A stretch of 64,000 nt of DNA from Mortierella sp. BCC40632. Taxonomy: Eukaryota > Mortierellomycota > Mortierellomycetes > Mortierellales > Mortierellaceae. The stretch lies in assembly GCA_011634665.1 (NCBI GenBank), contig WAEK01000001.1, positions 1,069,501-1,133,500 of the forward strand, read 5' to 3'. Below the pieces are notes generated by a model. The model made no database searches. It had not been told where the DNA came from and saw nothing but the letters and a program-made list of their open reading frames with translations. Positions 12,298-23,498 of this stretch are shown one piece after another. Positions within the stretch are counted from its first letter, which is position 1. Every line of letters begins with the position of its first letter. The translations under genes were made by a program, and so were the position numbers.

Positions 12298-12953
12298 TTA
12301 ATCCGTTCCGACATTCACAAGGCGAGCACTAGCCAATTGACTCTTGATAAACTCGCGGTCGACATCGTGGCTGTCCTCAACTTCTCCCCAACGATCAATT
12401 TGGTCCAAAACCTCGAGCGATGCAGCCTTCCAGCCTTCCTCAACAGACAAATGCCTCTTGACAACAGCGAGTCCGATCAAGAATGATTTTGCGGTCATGG
12501 TAGCTCTCTCGAATGCTATTTCGATATCATTGTCCATTTTTTTTTTTTCGATCAGTCGAGAGTAATCCAGTTAGAATCGTCTAGATTCTTCAAGAATCAT
12601 TTTTTTTTAAAAAACTTTTCCCCCTGGATCAAAAACCCTTACCTGCGAGCTCAACATCTGTCATACTGCCCACAATTTCACGCAATTTTTGCTTTGTAGG
12701 CTCATCCTGTTGGACATATGTGATTCCCTGAGAGACTTTGATATCAAGACCATACTCTTCCTTGACCCACTTCAGAATAGGGTTCCAGTGCTCCTCCTGA
12801 GCCTTGACAATCGAGTCGGGGAAATCCTGTTGATAGCAAATAGAATCCGTGTCGAGGAACTTGATAAGTCGATCCAGTGTCTCTTTCCGGTGCTGTTCAT
12901 TTCCTACAAAGCCATCGATCGCCCTTGCAACCAAAGAAGTCTTTTTTTAAAAA

Positions 12954-12997
<44 letters not shown>

Positions 12998-13781
12998 TAT
13001 CAGGACAACTTCTGGCGCATAATGATGCCAGCATAGGATAGATCCGATCTATTCATTTTTTTTGGAAAATAAATAAATAAATGAGGCAAATGGTTACCAT
13101 GGGAAGAGTGTGGGGCTTCAGCAATTCTTTCTGTCCCTGCCATTCGCCAGCGATCAGCATTGCCAGATACTTTTGCTCCTTTGGCAATGTCAACTTGTTG
13201 CCCGCAGGAGTCTTGAGGACTCTTCCGTCAAGGGTAACCGCAATCTGATCTGTTAGATGAAAATAATAAAGTAGGATAGGTGGTTGTTGGCTTCTTTTTC
13301 TTCTTTTTCTTCTTTTCTTTCAGTCAAACAGATCTCTCTGTATTGCTTGTGAGAGATCGAAAGCAAGCGGATGTATCCAGATATCCTTTTCAAAAGCGTC
13401 ATTTTGTCATAATCGATCAATCGGAATATCGCGCAGTACCTTCCATGTCCTTGACTCCTGCTGTCTTCCAGAATCGCTTTCCCGAAACCTCGGCGCCTAT
13501 TAGAGTAAAACGCATGGAAAAGATAGCCGTAAGATGATACACCCTCAGAAAATAACACAGCTGGAGCATGGTCATAGCTCTGACCACGAGCCAGGGGCGT
13601 ATGTAGGTGGAGAACCAAGGCTCCTCTTTTTGTGCGCGAAAGAAAAGAGAGAATTGGGTGACATACGAGACATTTGATCTCTGAGGGCTGCATTCGAGTG
13701 GAATGTGGCAGTCGACGCCCTTGGAGCAACAGCTCTTGGGATGTGACGAGGACACAGTTTGGTGGAGATGGAGCGCAACAT
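12298..13781 (-). CDS. ATP12: ATP12-family F1-ATPase assembly chaperone
   Basis: Mitochondrial matrix chaperone (ATP12/ATPAF2) that binds the F1 alpha subunit during ATP synthase assembly. Exons on minus: 13781-13667, 13496-13440, 13249-13098, 12940-12643 and 12536-12298; the sum (861 bases) is in frame for 286 residues. Residues 1-35 are Arg/Ser-rich with no acidic residue, as expected for a mitochondrial presequence. Family blocks follow: GKRFWKTAGV, VTLDGRVLKTPAGNKLTLP, AGEWQGQKELLKPHTLPM, TSLVARAIDGF, then KSFLIGLAVVK and DRWGEVEDSHDVD near the end. The acceptor of exon 5 lacks AG: the frame needs a junction directly after a 12-base A run. Exon 4 also follows an A run but does have AG. 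It is head to head with MZM1. Confidence 0.93.
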
Positions 13782-14026
13782 TTGTATAGTCTAGAGAATG
13801 AGTGGGAAACTAAATGACCTGGACGGTGGCAAAGGGAAGCGGCGCCCTTTTTTTCTTTGTCTGCTCACATGGGACAGTGCCTGTGGCAGCAGACGGCGGA
13901 AGGCGGGGAAGTGGCTTATTGAATGTTGTTCGGTGGTAGGCCCGGAAAGCTCAAAGCCAAGGCTCCTCTTCCCTTGGGTTAGTTCGGCATTCAACAGCTC
14001 CCATTCTCGTCTCCATTTCGCCCACC
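13782..14026. promoter_or_regulatory. Shared 245-base promoter interval of ATP12 and MZM1
   Basis: Only 245 bases separate the divergent ATG codons of two mitochondrial respiratory-complex assembly factors, so both promoters must sit here or overlap the coding ends. The interval contains no long microsatellite, unlike most spacers in this window, and is GC-richer than its neighbours. I cannot assign a specific factor-binding site from the sequence. Confidence 0.65.
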
Positions 14027-15351
14027 ATGTCCGCCACACGGCCCCAAGTTCTCGCTGCATACAAGAACCTCCTGAAGGCTCAGAAGAAGACCTTCCATGG
14101 TAATAAATAATGGAACGCTAGTCAGGTCCAGTATAGAGACTGCCTCATCTTTCATTGGATTGCAAGACTTGACAAGGAAATCGGAGTGTTCTTGCATCCT
14201 CCGAACCCAGGCGGTCCTCCATGACCTTAAAGTTGCTTTGTACTACTAAAAGTTAACCACCATGAGAAGCCCTTTTTTTCACAAAGACTAACGGACATGA
14301 ATTGAATCTGTCACTGTTTTTTCTCTTTCTCTTTTTTTTTAGGGGATTTGTCGATGCTCTCAGGTACCAACACACCTTCATGCAATGAATGCAACCACAA
14401 CAGGAACATGTCAAGGAGTAGATCTTGAAGAAGAAAAAAAAAAAAAGAGAAAGGAGGAAAAAAAGAGTCGGGAACCTTCCAACCTGGGACAAGCGAGATA
14501 TGCATATCAAAAGTCAGAAGGCTTTACCGAATGTAGTACCCGATCTGCGCTGCTCACTTGACTCAACGGACACGCTTGTTTCAGGACTCGATGCTGAAGA
14601 GTATCTCTACCCAGCCATGAAACAGAGCCTTCACAAAAAAAAAACCACTAATTGTCCAGGGCAACAACCCCATTAGCCAGAATCCTCGGAGGGTTGGTTC
14701 CTTTGGGTTGACTAGTCAGGGCTGATAGGAGCCAATCTAATGGGGAGAAGGTCCTCCCATGTGGCAACGCTAATGAGCGCAGCAATTCTGGGCGCTATTC
14801 GATCTCAGGCGCCTCGGTCGAGACACTTTTTTTCTTTTTTCTTTTTCTCACAGTTTTCCAACCTACGTCTCTTTCACCCTTACTCCACCAGCTGCCCGCA
14901 CAAAGACCTACACTGAGTTCAGTGCCAAGCGAGAGGAGACGGACGAGAAGAAGATCCAGGAGCAGATCGAACTGGCCAACCAGGTTGCCAGTCTCCTGCG
15001 CCATAACCTTGCGCAGGCTGTTCGGGTTGATCACGAAAAGGAGATTTACTGTAAGTTCCAAAAGGAGGAGATAGATTGCAGCAGAATGTTTGTGTGTGTG
15101 ATCTGTTGTTGTTATTGTTGTGCATGATTCTTTTTGGGCTAAACGATATTTTTACCTCTTTTCGTTTGAACCCTTGCTGAAAAACCCCATCTCTGGATCT
15201 TTTCGAATCTGATAATATAGCATTACGCCTGGATTCAGAGCACGAACTTGGAGATAATGAGTCGCTTAGACAGGCATCCAAGTTGCGCCAGCTGAAGAAC
15301 TCTAAAAAGGCAGGACACAAGGGAGGCTGTTGTTCCGCTCACTCGCACTAA
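14027..15351 (+). CDS. MZM1: MZM1/LYRM7-family LYR protein, complex III assembly factor
   Basis: Small mitochondrial LYR-motif protein that stabilises the Rieske iron-sulfur protein before its insertion into complex III. Exons 14027-14099, 14343-14363, 14892-15050 and 15221-15351 give 127 residues with consistent phases. Features: start SATRPQVLAAYKNLLKAQKK (the LYR motif position reads AAYKNLLK), then FHGDLSML, AARTKTYTEF, and the family block ASLLRHNLAQAVRVDHEKE. The tail SLRLDSEHELGDNESL matches the LYRM7 end, and the extreme C-terminus is Lys-rich with CC and two His. Exon 2 is only 21 bases. Length is close to the family norm (about 100-125). The start ATG is the first in frame. Confidence 0.88.
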
Positions 15352-15404
15352 TAAAAAAAAAAGAAAAATGAAAAAAAAAGTCTAAAGTCTCGTGACAACC
15401 CCTT

Positions 15405-15435
<31 letters not shown>

Positions 15436-15988
15436 TCTCTCTCTCTCTTCTCCTGCACATTTCGGAGCTTCTGACCATGCTCAGGACGATTGACATCCAA
15501 TAACATCTCCTCCCCCCCTCACCCCCCACCATTCCTCCCGACCACCTCTTTTCTCTTTCTCTCCTCTCTCTCTTCTCTCCTCTCTCTTTTCTATCTTTTC
15601 TCCTTCTCTTCTCTCTCTCTCTCTTTCTCTCTTACTCTCTCCTCACTGCTTATTTTTTTTTTTTTCTTTTCTTTTCTTGAGTGAACGGGTCATCCCCTCC
15701 CCCTCGACATTTAATCGCGCTACTCGTTCCTGCATCATCTTGTTGCTCCTCCTCCTCACTCTCACTCACCCTCTCTTTCCCCTCTCAGAAATATCTCTGC
15801 TCTGACTTTACTGTCAGTTGGTAGAAAGGAGGTCCTGAGTAGCTTGATTTAGAAAACGTTCTTTCGACACTACTCTTCTGCATTCGACCTCTTACACACA
15901 CAAGCACGCACACACACACACACACACACGCACACACGCACACCCCTCCTCCTCTCCCTCCCCTCTCCATTGTCGACTCTGCAGGAAC
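15352..15988. other. Pyrimidine-rich spacer and probable leader of the FNIP gene
   Basis: No gene is seen. The stretch is almost entirely CT-rich on the plus strand, with (CT)n at 15406-15432 and a (CA)n tract at about 15895-15943. It most likely contains the FNIP promoter and 5' leader. Confidence 0.55.
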
Positions 15989-18467
15989 ATGCTCAAGTTT
16001 TTCAGCAAAGGAATCTCGGCCAAGGAACTCGAGGACAAGCACACACGAGAATTACTAGAGTACACATGGCAAGTTCAGTTTGGACCATCTTTCTCTCTCT
16101 CAAAGTGTCAACAAGAAGAGACTCAAGATGGACATTGTGAAAGAAAAAAAGAGAGAAAGAGAGAGAAAGAATCAAGAATGGGAAAAGCATGTCTGGATTT
16201 TTTTTTTTTTTTTTTTTTTTGACACGCGAACTTTTGGCATCCGCTGTGTCTCTTTGTCTCGGAAGCTGACTTTGCATGATCGCTTTGGACCCCTGTCGCC
16301 TCCACTACTGCAGGCTTTTTGTTTTTTTTTCTCTGCTTTGGCTTGTCTAACCTCTCTTGCCTTTGCTTCACCTCGTTTTTTAATCATCGCAAATACCTCG
16401 CTACTCTACCAACATTATCGCCAAACCTCATGACCATTGGCGGAACACGAACAACAGTTGGAACCCTCCGCCGTTTGGGACCCAGGAGATCAGGGTGCTG
16501 ATGTGTCAGGAGGTCAGCGCCCTACAGGAAGTTGTTCTCTTTGACAGTCAGCAGCCATCAATGGGGCCTGACTATGTTTCGACAGACTCTCCCAGTCCTT
16601 CGCCCTCTCGCAGTACCTTCAAAAGCAGCAGTATGAGCAGCATGAATAGTCTCTTTGGGTCCTTTCGCGGAGAACGTTCCCTTCCTTCGACTCTGTCCGG
16701 TAGCCAAACAATGCCGACTAGACGATCCACAAAGTTGGTAAGCATGGGCCGCATTCCTCGCCCTGTGCTCATGCAGACAGCAAGAGGGGACATTCCAACT
16801 AACAGCAAGCTTGAACTGCTGATTCGTATATACTCTTTGACAGATACCCTCCATCATACCAAAACTCATGTTCGGCACTACACCTCTAGCATACAAAGGC
16901 TCAACCACCAAGATTCACCTCCTGAACGAACCTGCTCAGGTCATGTTGACAAAAACTTTTAGTATCCACCCAAACGACATTGCGGTCTTTAATTCTATAT
17001 CCAACAGGAGAGGATCCTTCTCCTCCAATACCAGCTCTAGTACGACCGAGATGGCAGGTTTGACTACGGTCACGGGTGTGAACGACTTTCGATCTCTTTC
17101 ACGGGCGACGTCTCGTGCGATTCCATCGTTTACACCGGACCAACCCTTTACGCGGGATGAATGGCGAACGATCGGAGCCACGCCTTCGACAACGACGCCC
17201 AATTCCCCCAATATCCGTCCCAAAGGACCACGCCCTGGATTTGATGTACGACGACTGAGACGAGCGAGTCAGACGAGCATGGAGAATGGAACATTTAACC
17301 CTACACCTTTGCCGAGCTCATTTTCTCACCTGGACAGTCTTGGAAATGCAAAGGTGAGAGCCAGCACAGCCGTTTAAGCGGTCATTCATTTTTTTGTTTT
17401 GTTTTGTTTTATTTTGTTTGTTCTATAGTCAACGTGGACTGAAATTTGATCTCATGCATTTTTCTTTTTTTTTTTCTTCTTTATATACATGTATCTATCT
17501 ATATAAAAAATTACCTCGACAGCCTGCTCTTACACAAGCAGCAAGACCAAAATCTTTTTCGATCGCAGTATTCATTGAAGTCAACAACAATGTTCGGTTG
17601 CGGGAATTTATATTTTCACATTTTGCCTTGATCGAGAGTCGACTTCACCATCTGCAAGCACTTTGTTTAGAATTGCTTTTACCAGCTTTGTCGCAACAGG
17701 ATCATGATGTCGGCAAGTGTTTTTTTTTTTTTTTTTTTTTTTGTCACTGGAGGAGAAAAGAAAGAAAAGAATTTTGTCAGGAGGATTGCTTTTTTTTTTT
17801 TTTTTTTTTTTTTTTTTGTCAGTTGTATCGTACCAGTGCTCAGCGGACTAAATTTCGGCATCTGCTCTACATTATTGCAATCTCTCCATCTCTTTCTCTC
17901 CCCCTCTTTTTTTTTTTATCCTTTGGTCCTCTCTCTCACACACACACACACACAAAAAAAAACACACTCACACACGAATAGAAGGGTGGCCTTTCCTCCA
18001 ACCCACGTTCCATCCCAGATTTTACTCGATTATCCTTTCAGCAGGAATCTCGGCTGACAGAGGCGGTCATGCGTTTCCAACAATCTCTCTATGAACTCTA
18101 CAGCGCACCACGTATACAGGTACCAACAGGATGAACAAACCAAAAGGAAAAAAAAAAAGCAGTTACTCTTTCTCGCTGGGTACCTTGCATTCAACGAACT
18201 AATTTGAATTATTTTTTTCTTTTCATCAAAACTGTGCTTTTGCTATTTTAACCCAAGACGCCTTTATGGCTCAATATTAATACCTATCCGTCCAAGAGAT
18301 CGGAATACTCTGCCTCGTTCATGGCAGAACTTGTTCACCTGATGCAGGAGAGCCCATCGTCCAATCGACTCGTCTCTGAGGCAATATCAGCCGTCCTAAG
18401 TTATCATGTATCCTGGGTCCCAACAATAGCACCAGCCAACCAGGAGGTTATTAGGGTAAGACTAACG

Positions 18468-18504
<37 letters not shown>

Positions 18505-20072
18505 CTATTGCCGATATTGTCCGCCTTTTTGCTTTGTAAGACATTGCTGACACATGGTAGCTGTTTTACGTTTATGGAAAAATAGGCCAATACGCAGGGA
18601 GCATATGATCCGTTGTGGGCTCAATTAAGTGATATGTACGGCAACATTGGCACTTTTTCAAGAGTGAGCAGGACGATTGTTGTTGGCACCAACGCAAGCT
18701 TTGTCCGGAGATTGCTTTACATCCTCAGTTATTTTATCCGATGCAACGAGGTGTTCCTGTGCGTGACCGAGTTCAAGGAGGAGCCCGAATCATTACTAAG
18801 TCCACCCAAACCCACACGGAATCCCTTTGATTTACATGAGGATGAAGAAAGTGGTAGCCCTGCCACCATGATGCGCTCGATCAGTATACCAAAACGACCC
18901 AAGATCGATACATTTGCAAGTCGTGGATCTGTGGTCTCTCGTAGTTCAGTTTCTTCGAGGTTGACATCGATTGGAGAACCCACGACCCCAGTCTTGCCAA
19001 ATCAACTCAATCAACAAGGAGATCGACCCTTGACTCCGTTGACCACATCACGACCTTTGTTTGATACCACCCGTCCACGATTGGACAACAAAGATTCTCC
19101 TTCCTCTGGATCTACACCCTGCCAATCCCGTCCTACCACCCCAACGACTATTGAAAGTCGTCCAGATTCGGATCGAGTAGGAGAGGAGCAAGGGTCTCAA
19201 TCACAACCCTATCAGTCACAAACACCTGATCATCACCTGCGGGTCGATATTTCTCGATCCAGGACCATCTCTAGTGAAACGACTTCGGAACCGAACCATC
19301 TTTTGACCAACAACAAGGAGGAAACTATTGTTCGTGATACAGAGTATTCGATGCAGGATATGTTGATGGATGTCCCCATTCCTTTGCCTCGAGTGGTTTG
19401 TTCGTACCCTCCTTATCCTATTCCCTCGCCTTCTCCCTTGTCGACTGTCGCCAAATGCTCAATATTGCCTTCAGTCAATGGAGTGTCGTCTGCGGTATTG
19501 TCCTCATCAAACTCGGGACTAGGAGTTGGGACGGGTGCAGGAGTGATCAACGGCACTGGATCAAGTACAGGATCAGGGTCAGGATCAGGATCAGGAGGGT
19601 CAGGCTCCGGAGGGTCTGTGTCAGGCACTGGAACGGGTCCTGGATCACCATTACAACAAGAAGGAGAGAGCACGCTCTTACCAGCCGATGTTTTGTTTTG
19701 TAAATCGTATGGACGATCATTGATGGCACCGTATTGTGATCATTATATGCCCGACTTTGCATTGATGGGGGTTCCAAAGTGTGATTTTTTGGATCCTATG
19801 GAATCGGATATGAGGGATACGATGCGACATTTTGAGCTTCAAGAGAAGGTAGCGAGTACGATCTGTATTGTGGCGGATGCGAATACGGGCAAGTGTAATG
19901 TGTACAGTGCAAGATCCTCGACATTGGAATCACCTGGGGATCGAATGGATGGAGGAGTGACGATGCAGAGTCCCTTGACGAGTTTGTTTTTGGATGCGAC
20001 CCTTCAACAGATGGTGAATCTTGCCAACAATGGTCTTGCAGCAGAACACGTAAGTGCCTCTTTACTCTTTTG

Positions 20073-20112
<40 letters not shown>

Positions 20113-20470
20113 AATGGCTAAAATAATGAAAAAAAGAAAAAAGGAAAAGAAAAAGAAAAAAAAATACGGTGATATGAAGCGAAGTGTATTCAAAGAAGGT
20201 GAGATTAAGAGACTAATCGTGTCATTTTCGTGCGCTGAATTAAAAAAAAAAAAAGTGTCTCAACTACATTTGGAGGACCGACTCCATTATATATACCAAT
20301 GCAGTCGGATGCTCTCGACACTTGTACGGGACAAGGAGCTGATGAAGGGTTATCCGACGTTACATTCACTTGCTCCTTTGTTGGGTCTGGATCGTTCGGA
20401 TATGTCGTTGATCCTGTCTGTCTCGTCAACGTATGATGATCTTCCCGCCAACATGTTTTCGTATAATTAG
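15989..20470 (+). CDS. Folliculin-interacting protein (FNIP / Lst4 family)
   Basis: Partner of folliculin (Lst7 in yeast); the complex is a Rag-GTPase GAP in amino-acid signalling to TORC1 at vacuole or lysosome. Exons: 15989-16068, 16458-16737, 16844-17353, 17523 to about 17716, 18042-18119, 18258-18455, 18586-20049, about 20255-20470; roughly 1000 residues. FNIP_N: EIRVLMCQEV, KLMFGTTPLAYKGSTTKIH. Middle: EFIFSHFALIESRLHHLQ, LYELYSAPRI, HVSWVPTIAP, YDPLWAQLSDMYGNIG, LLYILSYFIRCNE. C-terminal: YMPDFALMGVP, ASTICIVADANTG, LHLEDRLHYIY, LLGLDRSDMSLIL. Between them lies a long Ser/Pro/Gly-rich linker with SGSGSGSGG repeats. Intron 1 appears to be GC-AG (TG|GCAAGT). The exon 4 end and a possible small exon near 17823 are uncertain. 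The exon 8 acceptor is one base short of AG plus phase after an A run. Confidence 0.9.
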
Positions 20471-20895
20471 CCACCTCTTTCCCTCTCTCTCTCTCTCTCT
20501 CTAATAAAACGTGGACAAGGAATGCTTCCCGACATATCGGTACATGATCGTTTACAGTATCGTAATCGTTGTGAGAGAGAATGAATCGCCAAGACTAACC
20601 ATCAGCCTCCCTTCTCATAGGTCAAAATCTCGGGAGACGAAAAACTCGCTATCAGAATGGGAGGATCCTTCTCAATCATGAACATACTCCGCCTCTTGTC
20701 TATAGGGAGCCATTCAATGGGTATTAGTGGATAGTACTACTTCGGAGCGGACTTTTTTTTTTTTTTTTAAAGAGGAGCAAAACCATGGGCGAAGCAAAAA
20801 AAAAAAAAACCGAGCAAATGGCCGACGGTGTCGGACTTTGAAATATCCCATCTCAGACTTATAAAGAAATTTATACTCAAACTTTCAAGTTGCTT

Positions 20896-20966
20896 GGGAC
20901 GTTGGTTAAGGGGTATAATCCTATGTTCGGGTCATAGGGGCCCGGGTTCGAGTCCCGGACGTCCCC
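20896..20966 (+). tRNA. tRNA-Pro (anticodon CGG)
   Basis: A complete 71-base cloverleaf can be drawn. The acceptor stem GGGACGT (20896-20902) pairs with ACGTCCC (20959-20965), with discriminator C at 20966 as in other eukaryotic tRNA-Pro. The D arm is GTTAAGGGGTATAATC. The anticodon arm is CTATG-TTCGGGT-CATAG with anticodon CGG (reads CCG). The T arm is CCGGG-TTCGAGT-CCCGG. It contains the internal promoter boxes expected of a pol III gene. There is no intron. The next bases happen to read ACCA. It lies between the convergent FNIP and ETR1 genes. Confidence 0.93.
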
Positions 20967-21805
20967 ACCATTTTATTGATTTTTTGTATTTTTTTAGATC
21001 AGATTGTTGATGAAGCTCTCGAAGAAGGAAGGGGAAGGAGGGAAGAGGAAAAGCTGTTCAAGTTCTCTGACTACTTTGCTTTTTTCTTTTTTTGAGAGAG
21101 AGAAAAGACCGCCTCTTGTTGTTGTTGTTTTTTTTGTGATGGTTCTCCGACCAAAAAAAAATCTGCCGAAGGAAACAAATCCGCCAGAGTTCAAACCATC
21201 CTTCGAAAAAAAAAAAAAAAAAAAAAAAAATACAGGAGCCGGTCCCTCCTTATTGGCTACAAAAAAAAAAAAAAAAATCAAAAAAAAAAATTGCAGACTT
21301 TTTTGTTCTCCTGTTGATTGGTATTGGCTGCCCAACTCCTGGGTATCGTTCTCTCCGCAACGCACGCTGGGCAATGTTCGGCTAACATGACTATTCCTTC
21401 ATTTGCAGCGTGTTGGAAAATTGAGCTTAGAAACGGAGCTACTAAAAAGAAGAAAGTGGCCAAGAAAAAAAAAAAAAAAGTCTAGGGGCCCTCCTCTCCG
21501 TCCGAGCTTGATGAGAGGCTCGATGGAGGGAAACTTTTTTTTTTTTTTTCTATCTCTCATTTTGGATGCTAGCAACAATATCTCTTTTGAAAGAGAAAAT
21601 CATCTGTGTAGTCAAAAAAAAAAGATCTAAAGACCGCCAAACAATCTCAACACCATCGCGTTGATCTTGAGCTGTTTAGTGACACAAGTGACCGACCCTT
21701 GTGCTCAGACCACATTGCAACACTTGTTCAACTTCATGTTTTTGTTTTGTTTTTTTTTTACTTTTCGCGTAAAGAAATGGATTTTTTTTTTTTTTTTTTT
21801 GTATC
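20967..21805. other. Spacer between tRNA-Pro and ETR1, no supported gene
   Basis: Poly-A and poly-T runs dominate (21206-21230, 21261-21290, 21465-21479, 21536-21550, 21782-21800). A minus-strand stretch at 21420-21290 reads as plausible protein (HAANEGIVMLAEHCPACVAE) but has neither start nor recognisable family, so I do not call it a gene. Confidence 0.5.
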
Positions 21806-22522
21806 CTACTCCATCACAAATACCTGCTTTCCATGTCCAGTGGAAGTAGCTTTTTGGATCGCTTCCAAAAGTCGGCTCTCTAGTTGCGAATCTTCCGTAA
21901 ACCATTGGTTCTTTGTGCAGTTGATTCCCTGGAACTGTCCCTTCTCCATCGTCTCAAGAACTTCCTCAATCATAGCCTTTCGAGCTGCTGGCTCTTGTTC
22001 ATCATTCCAGGCCGTAAGCCAAAATCCAGAGGCATGAACATTCTTAAAGATCTGAAGACTGGCCGGCAAGATCAAAGGTTGACGTGACATGGCTCCATAG
22101 GTGATCAAATGTCCATTCTTACTCAACAATCGAGCCATCTCCGTCGTGGGTTTACCACCTACACAATTGAATCCAAGTTTGATCTGTCCCTTGGGTCCTG
22201 TCCAGGATTTGACCAATTCTTTGGTCTCGAGTTTTCCTAATTGATCATCCAACAAGATATGCGTGGCTCCAAGGGTTTTGAGTCGTTCCGCCACTAATTC
22301 ATGACCAGGTCGACTCCGGATAACGTTGATGGTTTGCACACCAAGAGCCTTGGCCATTTGAATTACAGCCTCGCCTACTCCTGAATTAGCTCCATTCTGA
22401 ATAATAAAATCGCCTAGCGGAAGGGGGGAGGGGGTTTAGCGTAAAAAAGAAGCGTTGAAATGGACCATTGTTAGTTGTCATGCATAGTGTACGGTCTTTT
22501 ACTCCTCTCCTTCTTTTCCTTC

Positions 22523-22554
<32 letters not shown>

Positions 22555-23360
22555 ACTCACCTGGAGATAAAGTCTTGAAATCACGAAGCATTCGGTAGGC
22601 CGTGCATGGATTCACGGTGATGGTGGCCAATTGAACATTATCCACCTTGGAAGTCCGAGCACTTTGATCCTCAGCAGTCCTCACCTTGGTCAGCTCACTC
22701 GCCTTAAAGTTACCATGCGATCTCCAAGTACCCAATCCTGCAGAACCCATCACAACAAGATCCCCCACCTGGTACTGTGCCTTGGCCTTGGCTCCCACTT
22801 TGACAATCTTGGCAACGCCCTCGTTTCCTCCGACTGCAACTGGGGGCTGATCTTGTTTGGATCCTTGTCCATAGAGATGGGTTGTCATGGCGGGTTTAAG
22901 AGGATAAACTCCTTCGACTTGGTTAATGTCAGCAGGATTGATGGGCGCAGCAAGGAACTGAACCTGAACAGAATCTTCTGCTGGAGCCTCCAGCGTATGA
23001 TGAAGGACTCTGCAGCGTGGCAAAAAGGAGGAGTCGAGTGAGTTTGTTGCCTCGCAATGCTTGAAAAAAAAAAAAGAGAGAGAGAGAAAGGGCCTTTGCA
23101 TACTTCAACACCTCAGTAGGCTTTCCATAGGCCGAGTAGACAAGAGCCGTGGCATGGGTCACGTTGTTCGAGGCTTCTGTGTGAACCCAACGTTGCATTC
23201 CATTCCTGTCCTGAGCTGGGGAATGAACCAAGGCATTGTCGCGTTCGGTAGTCGTCCAGGGAGTCGCGATCCTTCCTTGCATAGAGACCAAGGGTCTTGC
23301 TACTGATCTTGTTCTCCAGAGGCCATGAGACGCGTTTCGAAGTGAAGCCAAGGAATGCAT
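21806..23360 (-). CDS. ETR1: Mitochondrial 2-enoyl thioester reductase (ETR1/MECR)
   Basis: NADPH-dependent trans-2-enoyl-ACP/CoA reductase of mitochondrial fatty-acid synthesis, needed for lipoic acid and respiration; MDR (zinc-free alcohol dehydrogenase-like) superfamily. Exons on minus: 23360-23104, 23009-22561 and 22413-21806, for 437 residues. The first about 60 residues are Arg-rich with few acids (LWRTRSVARPL), a mitochondrial presequence. Then come INPADINQVEGVYP, GNEGVAKIVKVG, GTWRSHGNF, and the cofactor-binding stretch QNGANSGVGEAVIQMAKALG with NVIRSRP, which is the basic NADPH-selecting site. NCVGGKPTTEMARLL and GFWLTAW follow. The putative catalytic Tyr in the family position lies in NPADINQVEGVYP. 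Its ATG is only 138 bases from the stop of the upstream same-strand oxidase gene. Confidence 0.93.
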
Positions 23361-23498
23361 TTTCTTTATGGGTAAGGGGGTTTCTGACTCATGAAAAAGC
23401 TGAAGCTCATCGGTTGCGTTTTTTTTTTTTTATTGGGGAAATCTTCGTTCCCACGTTAAAATCTGGTGGCGTGCAGTGGAATTAACCCAAGTCTTTTT

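Noticed and set aside
17823..17885. An extra FNIP exon reading LYRTSAQRTKFRHLL
   Set aside because: It has a good-looking acceptor, but no donor pairing restores phase with both neighbours. I left it as uncertain rather than calling it.
20960..20970. Genome-encoded CCA end on tRNA-Pro
   Set aside because: The discriminator is C at 20966, so the following ACCA is offset from a true CCA tail and most likely chance.
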